A DNA stretch of 64,000 nt, from NCBI RefSeq assembly GCF_014652915.1, contig NZ_BMZS01000006.1, positions 124,001-188,000 on the forward strand, written 5' to 3'. The first letter of the stretch is position 1, and the number at the start of each line of letters is the position of its first letter. The position numbers were made by a program, and so were the translations under genes. Below are positions 27,668 through 35,081 of the stretch, one piece after another. The notes beneath the pieces were generated by a model. The model was not told the origin of the DNA. It saw only the letters and a list, made by a program, of their open reading frames with translations, and did not search any database. Source of the stretch: Thalassobaculum fulvum. Its GTDB lineage: Bacteria; Pseudomonadota; Alphaproteobacteria; Thalassobaculales; Thalassobaculaceae.

Positions 27668-28417
27668 ATGACGGACCAGTTCAGCGTCTCCGGCCAGACC
27701 GCGGTGGTGACCGGGGCGGCCGGCGACATCGGGCGCTGCCTGGTGGCCGGGTTGCTCGGCGGCGGGGCGCGCGTCGTCGCGGTCGACCGTGACGCCGACG
27801 GGCTGGCTGCCGCGGCCGAGCAGTGGGCCAGTGACCGGGTGACCACGGCGGCCTGCGACATCACCGACGAGAAGGCGGTCGACCGGCTGTTCGCCGAGGC
27901 GGTGCCGGCCGAGCTCGACCTGCTGGTCAACAACGCCGGGGTACTGATGCGCGCGACCCCGGACGACACCGAGTTCGAGCGCTGGCGCGCGCTGATGAGC
28001 GTCAACGTCGACGCCGCGTTCCTGTGCGCCCGCGCCGCCGGCCGGCTGATGAAGCCGCGCGGCAAGGGCGCGATCGTCAACATCTCGTCGATCGCCTCGA
28101 TCAAGGCGCTGGACGGCCGGGTCGCCTACTGCACCTCGAAGGCGGCAATCGCCCACATGACCCGGGTGCTGGCGCTGGAATGGGGACCGTTCGGCATCCG
28201 CAGCAACGCCATCGCCCCCGGCTTCATCCGCACCCGCATGAACGCCGACCTGCGCGCCATCCCGGAGCGCGCCAAGGCGATGACCGACCAGGTGCCGATC
28301 AAGCGCTTCGCCGAGCCCGAGGAACTGGTCGGCCCGCTGCTGTTCCTGGCCTCGCCGGCCGCCAGCTACGTCAACGGCCACATCCTGTTCGTCGACGGCG
28401 GCCTGCAGGTGACGTGA
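27668..28417 (+). CDS. Short-chain dehydrogenase/reductase (classical SDR)
   Basis: This 249-residue NAD(P)H-dependent oxidoreductase shows the Rossmann motif TGAAGDIG (about 14-21), NNAGV (about 92-96), catalytic Ser in NISSIAS and the catalytic YCTSK. The C-terminal end is FVDGGLQVT, typical of 3-oxoacyl-reductase or sugar/polyol dehydrogenase-like SDRs. An AGGAGG site lies seven bases before the ATG. It is the last gene of the rightward IclR-linked run. Its stop codon directly abuts repeat R3. Substrate unknown; an alcohol or ketone step in the same pathway as the ThDP enzyme is likely. Confidence 0.9.
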   Translation: MTDQFSVSGQTAVVTGAAGDIGRCLVAGLLGGGARVVAVDRDADGLAAAAEQWASDRVTTAACDITDEKAVDRLFAEAVPAELDLLVNNAGVLMRATPDDTEFERWRALMSVNVDAAFLCARAAGRLMKPRGKGAIVNISSIASIKALDGRVAYCTSKAAIAHMTRVLALEWGPFGIRSNAIAPGFIRTRMNADLRAIPERAKAMTDQVPIKRFAEPEELVGPLLFLASPAASYVNGHILFVDGGLQVT

Positions 28418-28546
28418 CGCCCGTCGCACCGTGGGTCCCGGCTCTCCGCTTTGCTACGGCCGGGATGAGGGAAGAAGGATCATCATTCCTCATCCCGGCC
28501 GCAGCGGCGAAGCCGCGAAGAGCCGGGACCCACGGTGCGACGGGCG
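28418..28546. repeat. Palindromic intergenic repeat, copy R3 (best preserved, subtype A)
   Basis: This is a 129 bp element with perfect 28 bp inverted ends (28418-28445 and 28519-28546) running from CGCCCGTCGC into GTGGGTCCCGGCTCT. It has a second inner pair around GCCGGGATGAG and CTCATCCCGGC, with an AT-richer loop. It lies between the convergent SDR and NTF2-like genes, immediately after the SDR stop, where it could fold into a long hairpin and serve as a bidirectional terminator. Confidence 0.92.
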
Positions 28547-28550
28547 CCCC

Positions 28551-29060
28551 TCACCCCGGCAGCCAGTCGGGCGAGTGCGCCAGCAGGTCGGTCCGCGGCA
28601 GCGGATGGTCCAGCGGCAGCGGATCGACGCGCAGCCTGGTGAGCCGCAGGAAGCAGAACTTCCAGGCCCCGTCGACCACCCGGTACTCCTCCTCGTAGTG
28701 GCCGAGGCCGTGGAAGCCGCGGTGGCCCGGCGCCTCCTTCGGGCTACGCCCTCCGCCGAGCTCCACCAGGTCCATCATCGCCCACACCCCGCGCGCCCGA
28801 TGCGGGGCGATGAACTCGATCTCCGGCATGTGGCAGTGGTGGATGGTGACGGCGTCGGTCAGCCGCCCGGCGACGCCGGCGACGAACTGGTCGGCGGTCG
28901 AGCCGGTCGGGGCCGAGCCGAAGCCCTCGAACACCGTGTCGTCGGCGAACAGGCTGCGCAGCCGGTCCCACTGCTTGGTGTCGAGATAGCGGCAGTAGGC
29001 GGCCTTCAGCCGCTTGATCTCCTCGAGCGCCAGCAGGCTGTCCAGGTCGTGCGCGCGCAT
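28551..29060 (-). CDS. NTF2-like/SnoaL-type small protein
   Basis: This 169-residue protein is a probable cone-shaped alpha+beta barrel of the NTF2/SnoaL_4 group. The N-terminus (LLALEEIKRLKAAYCRYLD, then RSLFADDTVFEG) is the standard opening of that family. HHCHMPEIEF and HYEEEYRVVDGAWKF match the later strands. Family members include polyketide cyclases, dehydratases, isomerases and non-catalytic ligand binders, so the function is open. The start has a good purine-rich site (GAGAGAGGA). It lies 13 bp downstream of the type II thioesterase on the same strand, which makes a role in the biosynthetic pathway possible but unproven. Confidence 0.8.
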   Translation of the reverse strand: MRAHDLDSLLALEEIKRLKAAYCRYLDTKQWDRLRSLFADDTVFEGFGSAPTGSTADQFVAGVAGRLTDAVTIHHCHMPEIEFIAPHRARGVWAMMDLVELGGGRSPKEAPGHRGFHGLGHYEEEYRVVDGAWKFCFLRLTRLRVDPLPLDHPLPRTDLLAHSPDWLPG

Positions 29061-29073
29061 GGTTTCCTCTCTC

Positions 29074-29835
29074 TCAGGTCCGGTCGTTGGTGGTTTCCTC
29101 GGCCAGCGCCCGGGCGAATCGCTCGGGCCGGTCGGTCAGGTAGAAGTGCCCGCCGTCGAACAGCCGCTGGCTCGCCGGCCCGGCCGCCAGATCCGCCCAG
29201 CCGTCCATCTGCGCGGTCTGCGGGTCGTCGCGCCCGCCCCAGATCGCGATCGGCAGGTCGAGCGGCGGCTCGTCGCTGAACCGGTAGGTCTCGAACACCT
29301 CGAAATCCGCCTTCAGCACCGGCAGGAACAGCTGCAGCAGTTCCGGCTCGTTGCGGATCACCGCCGGGATGCCGTCGTAGCGCCGGGTCAGCTCGTGCAC
29401 GAAGTCGGCGTCCGGCAGCTTGTGCAGGTCGAGCTCCGGGGCCGGGTAGTTCGGCGGCCGCCGCCCCGACACGATCAGCCGCCGCGGCAGGGCGTGGCCG
29501 GCCCGGCGCAGTGCCCGGCACAGCTCGTGCGCCAGGAACGCCCCCATGCTGTGGCCGAACAGCACCCAGTCGCGCCCCTGCACCGCCGCCACGACCGCCG
29601 GCAGCAGCGCCGCGATCAGCGTCTCCGAGCGCCGGTGCGGCGGCTCCGACAGCCGCTTGCCGTGGCCCGGCAGCTCGGCCGCCAGCAGCTCGAGGTCGTC
29701 CGGCAGCAGGCCGGCGGCCTGCCGGAACACCGTCGGCCCGGCGCCGGCATGCGGCAGCGCGACGATGCGGGTCGCGGCCGCCAGGGACGCGGCCGAAGGG
29801 GTCGGGCGGTAGCTGACGAGCCAGTCGGAGGTCAT
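29074..29835 (-). CDS. Type II (editing) thioesterase of the NRPS/PKS pathway
   Basis: This 253-residue alpha/beta hydrolase is of the stand-alone TEII type that removes stalled or misprimed acyl groups from carrier proteins. Visible: VALPHAGAGP (about 25-34), the nucleophile elbow GHSMG with Ser96, the acid in WGGRDDP and the catalytic His in FDGGHFYL; spacing is that of TEIIs. The ATG at 29835 (MTSDWLVSYRP) matches the usual beginning of the family, but has no clear ribosome site; an in-frame ATG at 29877 is the alternative. It forms a two-gene unit with the NTF2-like protein and diverges from the second P450. Its presence supports the view that 28.5-31.4 kb belongs to the biosynthetic locus. 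Confidence 0.92.
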   Translation of the reverse strand: MTSDWLVSYRPTPSAASLAAATRIVALPHAGAGPTVFRQAAGLLPDDLELLAAELPGHGKRLSEPPHRRSETLIAALLPAVVAAVQGRDWVLFGHSMGAFLAHELCRALRRAGHALPRRLIVSGRRPPNYPAPELDLHKLPDADFVHELTRRYDGIPAVIRNEPELLQLFLPVLKADFEVFETYRFSDEPPLDLPIAIWGGRDDPQTAQMDGWADLAAGPASQRLFDGGHFYLTDRPERFARALAEETTNDRT

Positions 29836-29910
29836 GCGGGCTGGGAGGGTCGGTGGGAGGTGCCGAATCCGTAGCATCCGGGCCGCCGCCTGTCGCCCTT
29901 CACCCGTCGA

Positions 29911-30067
29911 CGGAGCGGTGGGTGGGTCCCGGATCGACCGCGCCGGGGCGGCGCGCTCGTCCGGGATGACGGCAAAGAGTGTGACGGGCCGTCCCCCTCC
30001 CCCTGACGTCATCCCGGAGCGGACCGCCGACGGCGGGACGCATCCGGGACCCACGCCGCGACGGGCG
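29911..30067. repeat. Palindromic intergenic repeat, copy R4 (subtype B)
   Basis: This is a 157 bp element filling much of the 323 bp gap (29836-30158) between the divergent thioesterase and P450 genes. Arms GTGGGTCCCGGAT (29922-29934) and ATCCGGGACCCAC (30042-30054) are perfect complements. Inner CCGGGATGACG / CGTCATCCCGG flanks a pyrimidine-rich loop. The ends differ: CGGAGCGGTGGGTGGG on the left, GCGACGGGCG on the right. I see nothing else in the gap and no clear promoter. Confidence 0.85.
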
Positions 30068-30158
30068 TCCACCCGTCTCCTCCGGCACAACCGCGGGTAC
30101 CCGCCGCCGTCCCGCCATGCCACACTGCGGCGGCTCGATACACGCGACCAGGGACGCC

Positions 30159-31385
30159 ATGAACCAAGTCGGACGCGCGGCCTTCCGGCCGCTCGACCCC
30201 GAGGTCCGCGAGGACCCCTACCCGATCTACGCGCGGTTGCGGCGCGAGCATCCGATGGCCTGGGCGACCACGCCGGCCTCGGGCTATCTCGGGTTCTGGT
30301 TCGTCAGCCGCTACCACGACGTGGTCGCCGGGCTGAAGGACAACCGGTTCGGCCGCGAGCTGGCCAAGGTGTTCCCGCCCGACGCGTTCCCGCCGATCCC
30401 GGACGAGCACAAGCCGCTGTACGGCATGATCGCCAACTGGATGCTGTTCAAGGACCCGCCGGACCACGCCCGCTTGCGCCGGATCGCCGCCCCGGTGTTC
30501 ACCCTGCGCACGGTCACCGCCATGCGGCCGCGGCTGGAGGAGCTGGTCGCGGCGGCCCTGGCGCGGCTGCCGGCGAGCGGCACCGTCGACATCGTCTCCG
30601 ACTTCTCCTCGCCGCTGTCGATCGACATCGTCTCAGACCTGCTGGGCGTGCCGGAGCGCGACCACCCGCTGATCCGCGGCTGGGTGCGCGAGATCACGCT
30701 GGCCCTCGACCTGGTGCGCACGCCCGAGCGGATCCTGGCCGGCAGCGCTCGGGCGCGCGAGCTGATCGAGTACTTCCGCGGCCTGGTCGCCGCCCACAAA
30801 CGCGGCACCGGCGTCACCCTGATGGACCTGCTGGTGCAGGCCCGCGCCGACGGCGAATACCTGACCGACGACGAGCTGCTGGCGTCGTCGGTATTCTTCC
30901 TGTTCGCCGGCCACGAGGCCTCGTCGCTGCTGATCGGCAACGGGCTGAAGGCACTGGCCGCCAACCCGGCGCAGTACGCGGCGTTCCGCGACGGCCGAGT
31001 GCCGGCCAAGGCGCTGGTGTCGGAGTTGATGCGCTACGACAGCCCGCAGCAGATCGCCTTCCGCCACGCGCTCGAGGACCTGGAGTTCCGCGGCACGAGG
31101 ATTCGCAAGGGCCAGACCATCGGCTTCGGCCTGGGCGCGGCGAACCGCGACCCCGACGTGTTCCCCGACCCCGACCGCCTGGACCTGGCACGCGACGACA
31201 GCCGGCACCTGGCGTTCGGCATCGGCATCCACACCTGCGCCGGCTCCAACCTGGCGAACCTGGAGGCCGAGATCGTGTTCAGCGAGCTGGCGAAGCGGCT
31301 GCCGGAGCTGAAGGTGGTCGGCCACGAGCGCCAGGAGAGCATCCTGGTGCGCGGGCTGACCAAACTGTTCGTGGAGGTCGGGTAG
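30159..31385 (+). CDS. Cytochrome P450 with EryF-like I-helix lacking the conserved threonine
   Basis: This P450 is 408 residues from the ATG at 30159, which has GGGA upstream; the frame opens at 30117, but those extra residues are atypical. The heme motif is FGIGIHTCAG with Cys360 and the ExxR motif is ELMR (Glu289, Arg292). The I-helix reads AGHEASS (250-256): where most P450s have Thr for oxygen activation, this one has Ala254-Ser255, as in the macrolactone hydroxylase P450eryF and some CYP107 relatives. This suggests a bulky polyketide substrate that helps proton delivery with its own hydroxyl. It is a likely tailoring enzyme of the cluster. It converges on the acyltransferase gene across repeat R5. 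Confidence 0.9.
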   Translation: MNQVGRAAFRPLDPEVREDPYPIYARLRREHPMAWATTPASGYLGFWFVSRYHDVVAGLKDNRFGRELAKVFPPDAFPPIPDEHKPLYGMIANWMLFKDPPDHARLRRIAAPVFTLRTVTAMRPRLEELVAAALARLPASGTVDIVSDFSSPLSIDIVSDLLGVPERDHPLIRGWVREITLALDLVRTPERILAGSARARELIEYFRGLVAAHKRGTGVTLMDLLVQARADGEYLTDDELLASSVFFLFAGHEASSLLIGNGLKALAANPAQYAAFRDGRVPAKALVSELMRYDSPQQIAFRHALEDLEFRGTRIRKGQTIGFGLGAANRDPDVFPDPDRLDLARDDSRHLAFGIGIHTCAGSNLANLEAEIVFSELAKRLPELKVVGHERQESILVRGLTKLFVEVG

Positions 31386-31391
31386 GGGCAG

Positions 31392-31556
31392 CGCCCGTCG
31401 CCTGGTGGGTTCCGGCTCGGCCGCGCCGGGGCGGCGCGCCCGGCCGGAATGACGTCAGGGGTGGGGAGCCGGGTGCCTACCCTTTTTTGACGTCATGCCG
31501 GACGAGGCGGGCCGCACGAGCGGACCGGATCGAGCCGGAACCCACCCGCCGCTCCG
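31392..31556. repeat. Palindromic intergenic repeat, copy R5 (subtype B)
   Basis: This is a 165 bp element between the convergent P450 and acyltransferase genes. Perfect 15 bp arms begin GTGGGTTCCGGCTCG (31405-31419) and pair with 31531-31545. Inner CCGGAATGACGTCA / TGACGTCATGCCGG pair around a loop containing a T6 run (31483-31488). The left end is CGCCCGTCGC; the right end, CCCACCCGCCGCTCCG, is the inverse of the left end of R6. A terminator role for both genes is plausible. Confidence 0.87.
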
Positions 31557-31562
31557 TGAGCG

Positions 31563-32735
31563 TTAAGCCGCTGCCACCAGCCTGTCCGCCAGCCCCTGCA
31601 GATCCACCCCTGCCCCGTCCTCCGGGCGGCAGCCGATGAGCTGCAGCCGCGCGCCGTCGTAGGTCAGCATCACCACGTCGCCGCCGCCGCGCGCCGAGCT
31701 CAGCACGATCTGCATGGGGTGGCCGTCGCCCGCATCCTCGGGGCGGCGGTACGTGGGAAAGCCGCTGATGGTCACCGCCGACGGCTCCGAGACGAAGGCG
31801 CTGCCCTCGCGCAGCAGGGCAAGCGGCAGGATCAGCAGGGCGTCGCCGGCCTCGCCGGCCTGGATGCGCTCGAAGATCGCGCCGCGCACGCCGCGCGCCG
31901 CCTCCCAGAAATCCTCGTCGGCCGGGTTCTCGGCGAACACGTGCGAGACCGCGACACCGGGTGCCTGCGGCAGCGGCGGGCGGACGAACCGGCTCATGTC
32001 GACCGCATGCGCCACCCGCCCGGCGCCCAGGAGGTCGCGCAGGGCGATCGCCACCGCGCCGTTCAGCGAGGCGCCCTCGTCCTCGATCCGGGCCTGCAGG
32101 GCGGCGGTGTCGTCCGCCGACAGCCGCACCACGTCCAGCCGGCTGCGGTTCGCCGCGGGCAGCACCGAGGCCAGCCGGTCCAGGCCGATCGCCTCCCAGC
32201 GGGCGCCGGCGCGGGCCAGCCACCACTCCTCGACCAGGTCCAGGGAGTCCTCGCCGCCGTACAGCTTCGACGGCAGCACCTCCTCGCAGGCCGGGGCGAT
32301 CTCGCCGGGATGCGTGCCGGCCAGCAGGTGGTCGGCCAGCCACTGGCCGGTACGATAGTCGGCGACCGCATGGTTGACCGCCAGCACCACCGTCGAGGCG
32401 TCGCCGTGCTGCAGCACCGCCGCGTGCCAGGGCGGGTGACCCTCGGTGCCGATCCGCCGGTCGAGCAGGCGCTCGGCCACGCCGAGCCAGCCCGCCCCGT
32501 CCGCTTCCGCCGCGTCCGTCGCCGCGACCTCCTCGACCGTGCCAGCCGCATCGCTCGCCGCCCAGCGCGGCCGCTGGTGGCGGTCGAGCGTGACCACCGG
32601 CACCGCGAAGTCGCCGCCCGTCAGCGCCGCCGGATCGACCCGGCCGGCGGTGCGGGTGACGATCACCGTGTTCATCGGCGCGCCCCAGTCCATCAGCCAG
32701 AACTTGGCCTCGTTGGGGCTGAGCAGGCGATCCAT
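31563..32735 (-). CDS. Condensation-fold acyltransferase (PapA-like), probable ester-forming tailoring enzyme
   Basis: This 390-residue protein has the chloramphenicol-acetyltransferase/condensation-domain fold used by stand-alone acyltransferases such as PapA proteins and by NRPS C domains. The start resembles C domains (LSPNEAKFWLMDW). The active-site motif is NHAVADY: His122 and Asp126 align with the catalytic HHxxxDG, with Asn for the first His and Tyr for Gly. A C-terminal half (about 200-385) with VSEPSAVTISGFPTYR and the floor-loop region follows. Start at ATG 32735, 23 bp after the ACP gene. The context (free ACP, FkbH) implies that it moves an ACP-bound acyl group, probably glyceryl, onto a hydroxyl or amine of the polyketide. 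Alternatives are chain offloading or inactivity. Confidence 0.72.
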   Translation of the reverse strand: MDRLLSPNEAKFWLMDWGAPMNTVIVTRTAGRVDPAALTGGDFAVPVVTLDRHQRPRWAASDAAGTVEEVAATDAAEADGAGWLGVAERLLDRRIGTEGHPPWHAAVLQHGDASTVVLAVNHAVADYRTGQWLADHLLAGTHPGEIAPACEEVLPSKLYGGEDSLDLVEEWWLARAGARWEAIGLDRLASVLPAANRSRLDVVRLSADDTAALQARIEDEGASLNGAVAIALRDLLGAGRVAHAVDMSRFVRPPLPQAPGVAVSHVFAENPADEDFWEAARGVRGAIFERIQAGEAGDALLILPLALLREGSAFVSEPSAVTISGFPTYRRPEDAGDGHPMQIVLSSARGGGDVVMLTYDGARLQLIGCRPEDGAGVDLQGLADRLVAAA

Positions 32736-32758
32736 GGCCGAGTCCGTTCGTCGCGGGC

Positions 32759-33004
32759 TCAGGCGGCCTTGCGGGCCAGCAGCTCGACCATCTGGCCGAC
32801 GTTCTCGAGCTTGCCGACCTCGGCGGCGTTCAGCTTGACGGCGAACTCCTTCTCGACCGCCAGCACCAGGGTGATGTGCATCAGCGAGTCCCACTCGTCG
32901 ACGTCCTTGGCGGTCATCGCCGGGAACACCGTCAGCTCGTCGTCGTCGAACACGTCGCGGAACACCTCGGTCAGCCTCGCCATGACCTCGTCCTGCACCG
33001 TCAT
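32759..33004 (-). CDS. Discrete acyl carrier protein
   Basis: This is an 81-residue stand-alone ACP. The phosphopantetheine attachment site is Ser40 in EWDSLMHI, and the four-helix pattern and acidic character are normal. The WDSL type is the one seen in FkbJ-like ACPs that carry glycerate-derived units in PKS clusters. A very strong ribosome site (AGGAGAAGGGGAAGG) precedes the ATG. It lies between FkbH and the acyltransferase on the same strand, with repeat R6 in the 199 bp gap to FkbH. Expected role: accept a glyceryl (or related) unit from the FkbH protein and present it to the acyltransferase. Confidence 0.9.
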   Translation of the reverse strand: MTVQDEVMARLTEVFRDVFDDDELTVFPAMTAKDVDEWDSLMHITLVLAVEKEFAVKLNAAEVGKLENVGQMVELLARKAA

Positions 33005-33054
33005 GCCTTCCCCTTCTCCTGTGTTTATTCCGTCGCGTCAGTTTGCCCGCATGT

Positions 33055-33184
33055 CGGAGCGGCGGGTGGGTTCCGGAGCCGGGCGCTGACGCGCCCCCTC
33101 CGGAATGACGGAACAAGGAAAACGGTCGTCATCCCGGAGAGTCCGCGCAAGCGGGCGGCTCCGGGACCCACGGCGCGACGGGCG
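33055..33184. repeat. Palindromic intergenic repeat, copy R6 (subtype B)
   Basis: This is a 130 bp element between the FkbH and ACP genes, transcribed with them. Arms GTGGGTTCCGGAGCC (33066-33080) and GGCTCCGGGACCCAC (33157-33171) pair with one mismatch. Inner CCGGAATGACG and CGTCATCCCGG are the second pair. The left end, CGGAGCGGCGGGTGGG, is the exact inverse of the right end of R5. The right end is the family-typical GCGACGGGCG. Confidence 0.87.
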
Positions 33185-33203
33185 TCTCGACGCGATCGCA
33201 TAC

Positions 33204-35081
33204 CTAAGCCTCCGCCACCCGTACATGGGTCTTCCAGCCGTCCGGCCGGTCGGCGACCGCCAGCGACCAGCGCCGCTCGGCTTCGTCACCGCCCAGCGGC
33301 GCGAAGCCGAGCCGGTCGTACAGCCCGGCGACCAGGGCGTTCTTCGGCGACTTCACGTAGCGCCCGACCACGCTCCGGCAGCCGCGCCGCCGGGCCCGCG
33401 CCAGGATCTCGTTGGCGATGAACTCCTCGACCGTGCGGCCGAGCACCCGGCAGCTCATCGCCCAGGTGTCGACGTGCAAATCCTCGCCGTCCCGGCGCAG
33501 GATCAGCACCGCGATCAGGCCGTTGTCGCCGAACCGGTCGGCCAGCCGGACGTGGAACACCTCGGTGTCGTCGGCGGCCGCCAGCCGCTCGACCTCGCGC
33601 TCGGTCAGCCGGGTGCCGGTCAGGTGGAACTGGTTGGACTTGTTGATCAGCTGGGCGATGCGCGGCAGGTGGAAGTCGTCGACCCCGCCGACCGTCGCCA
33701 CCATCACCAGCCCGTCCAGGTAGCCGTCCATGTCGACCGCGGCCCGCTTCAGCTCGACCCGCCGGGCATTGTCGGCGTAGTAGCCGGCGCGCCGGCGGTC
33801 CTCGGCCGAGAACGCCGCCGCCTCGAAGCAGCCGGCCCGGGCCAGCGCCTCGACGTAATGCGCCGGATCGTCCGGCAGCTCGATCACCTCGACCGTCGGC
33901 AGGGCGCGGCGCACCAGGTCGCGCTCGGCCGGGTTGTCGTCGACGAACACCAGGGAATCCAGGCCGATCGACAGGGTCTCGGCGACGTCCTGGATGGTAT
34001 CGGCCTTGTTGCTCCAGTTGGCGCGGAACACCGCGATGTCGTCGAGCCGCAGCACCATGTCCGGGTGGCTCTCGAACGGCGCCCGGGCGGCCGCCTCCTC
34101 GTTCTTGCTGACCACCGCCAGGATCACGCCGCGCTCCTTCAGCGCCTTCACGTGGCGCTGGAAGGCGACGAACGCCTCGCCGTCGGCGCCGGTGCCGAGC
34201 GCGATCCCGGCCACGCCGTCGTCGCCGATCACGCCGCCCCACAGCGTGTTGTCCAGGTCCAGCACCAGGCACTTCTTCCCCAGCCCCATGGCGCCGGCCA
34301 GCAGCCGCGCGGCGGCGGCGGCGACGGTGCCGGTCGCATCCGGCGCGAAGGCGTGCTTGGAGTGGTGCCAGTAGCGCGGATCGGTCCAGCGCGCCCGGCC
34401 CCACAGCCCGGCGACGTGGTCCAGGTCGAACACCGCCACACCGGCGGGCGCTGCGGCCGCCAGCCGGGCGTTGTACAGCCGCAGGGCCGTGCGCATGCCC
34501 CAGGGCGCGGCCCCGGCCAGGTTGCCGAACGGGTCGTCGGCCGGGATGTCGGCGTTGTTCTGCAGGACCAGGGCGTCCAGCCGCTCGGCCAGCACCCGCC
34601 ACAGCGCCGTCCGCTCGGCGACCGCCGCGTCCACCGCCGCCTCGACCTCGGCCACGGTCGCCCCCGGCTCGACCGCGACCCCGGCGTCGCGATGGGTCGA
34701 GAACAGCCACACCACCTGCGGCGCGAACCCGTACAGCCCGCTGGCCGGGTCCAGCACGGTCTGCGCGACGGTGTCGTAGGGTGCCAGGTAGATCTCGGCG
34801 GCGAACCCCGAAGCGGCCAGCCAGAACCGCAGCACGTCGGCCAGGTGGTCGACCGTGCTGCCGGCCAGCACCGCGACCTTCAGCGGCCTGAGCCCGAGGG
34901 CGCCGGCGTCGACCTTGGCGAAGGCGCGCGCGATCCGCGCCTGCTCGGTGAAGTCGTCCTGCGGGCGGATCGCGGCGCGCAACTCGGCGAAGGCGCCGGC
35001 ATGGTCGCCGGCCGCCAACGCCGCCCTGGCCCGCGCCACCGCGGCCTTCGACCCTCCCGCACTGTCGGCCGTACCGTGCAT
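33204..35081 (-). CDS. FkbH-like HAD-IIIC protein (glyceryl-ACP forming)
   Basis: This 625-residue protein is of the FkbH group, which dephosphorylates 1,3-bisphosphoglycerate and loads glyceryl on an ACP. The N-terminal part (about 68-260) resembles the SGNH-like extension of long members. The HAD phosphatase core has LDLDNTLWGG (about 274-283, nucleophile Asp), VSKNEE and FVDDNPAERD. A GNAT-like C-terminal region starts near INKSNQFHLTG and includes FGDNGLIAVL. Its ATG shares a base with the TGA of the upstream PKS gene (TGATG). The ACP and acyltransferase follow. The dehydrogenases needed to go on to hydroxy- or methoxymalonyl-ACP are missing in the window, so an intact glyceryl (or lactyl-like) unit is more likely. 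Confidence 0.9.
   Translation of the reverse strand: MHGTADSAGGSKAAVARARAALAAGDHAGAFAELRAAIRPQDDFTEQARIARAFAKVDAGALGLRPLKVAVLAGSTVDHLADVLRFWLAASGFAAEIYLAPYDTVAQTVLDPASGLYGFAPQVVWLFSTHRDAGVAVEPGATVAEVEAAVDAAVAERTALWRVLAERLDALVLQNNADIPADDPFGNLAGAAPWGMRTALRLYNARLAAAAPAGVAVFDLDHVAGLWGRARWTDPRYWHHSKHAFAPDATGTVAAAAARLLAGAMGLGKKCLVLDLDNTLWGGVIGDDGVAGIALGTGADGEAFVAFQRHVKALKERGVILAVVSKNEEAAARAPFESHPDMVLRLDDIAVFRANWSNKADTIQDVAETLSIGLDSLVFVDDNPAERDLVRRALPTVEVIELPDDPAHYVEALARAGCFEAAAFSAEDRRRAGYYADNARRVELKRAAVDMDGYLDGLVMVATVGGVDDFHLPRIAQLINKSNQFHLTGTRLTEREVERLAAADDTEVFHVRLADRFGDNGLIAVLILRRDGEDLHVDTWAMSCRVLGRTVEEFIANEILARARRRGCRSVVGRYVKSPKNALVAGLYDRLGFAPLGGDEAERRWSLAVADRPDGWKTHVRVAEA

Noticed and set aside
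23794-33184. CRISPR array or transposon with its own gene
   Set aside because: The six repeats are palindromic, irregularly spaced by whole genes, lack unique equal spacers, and contain no open frame.
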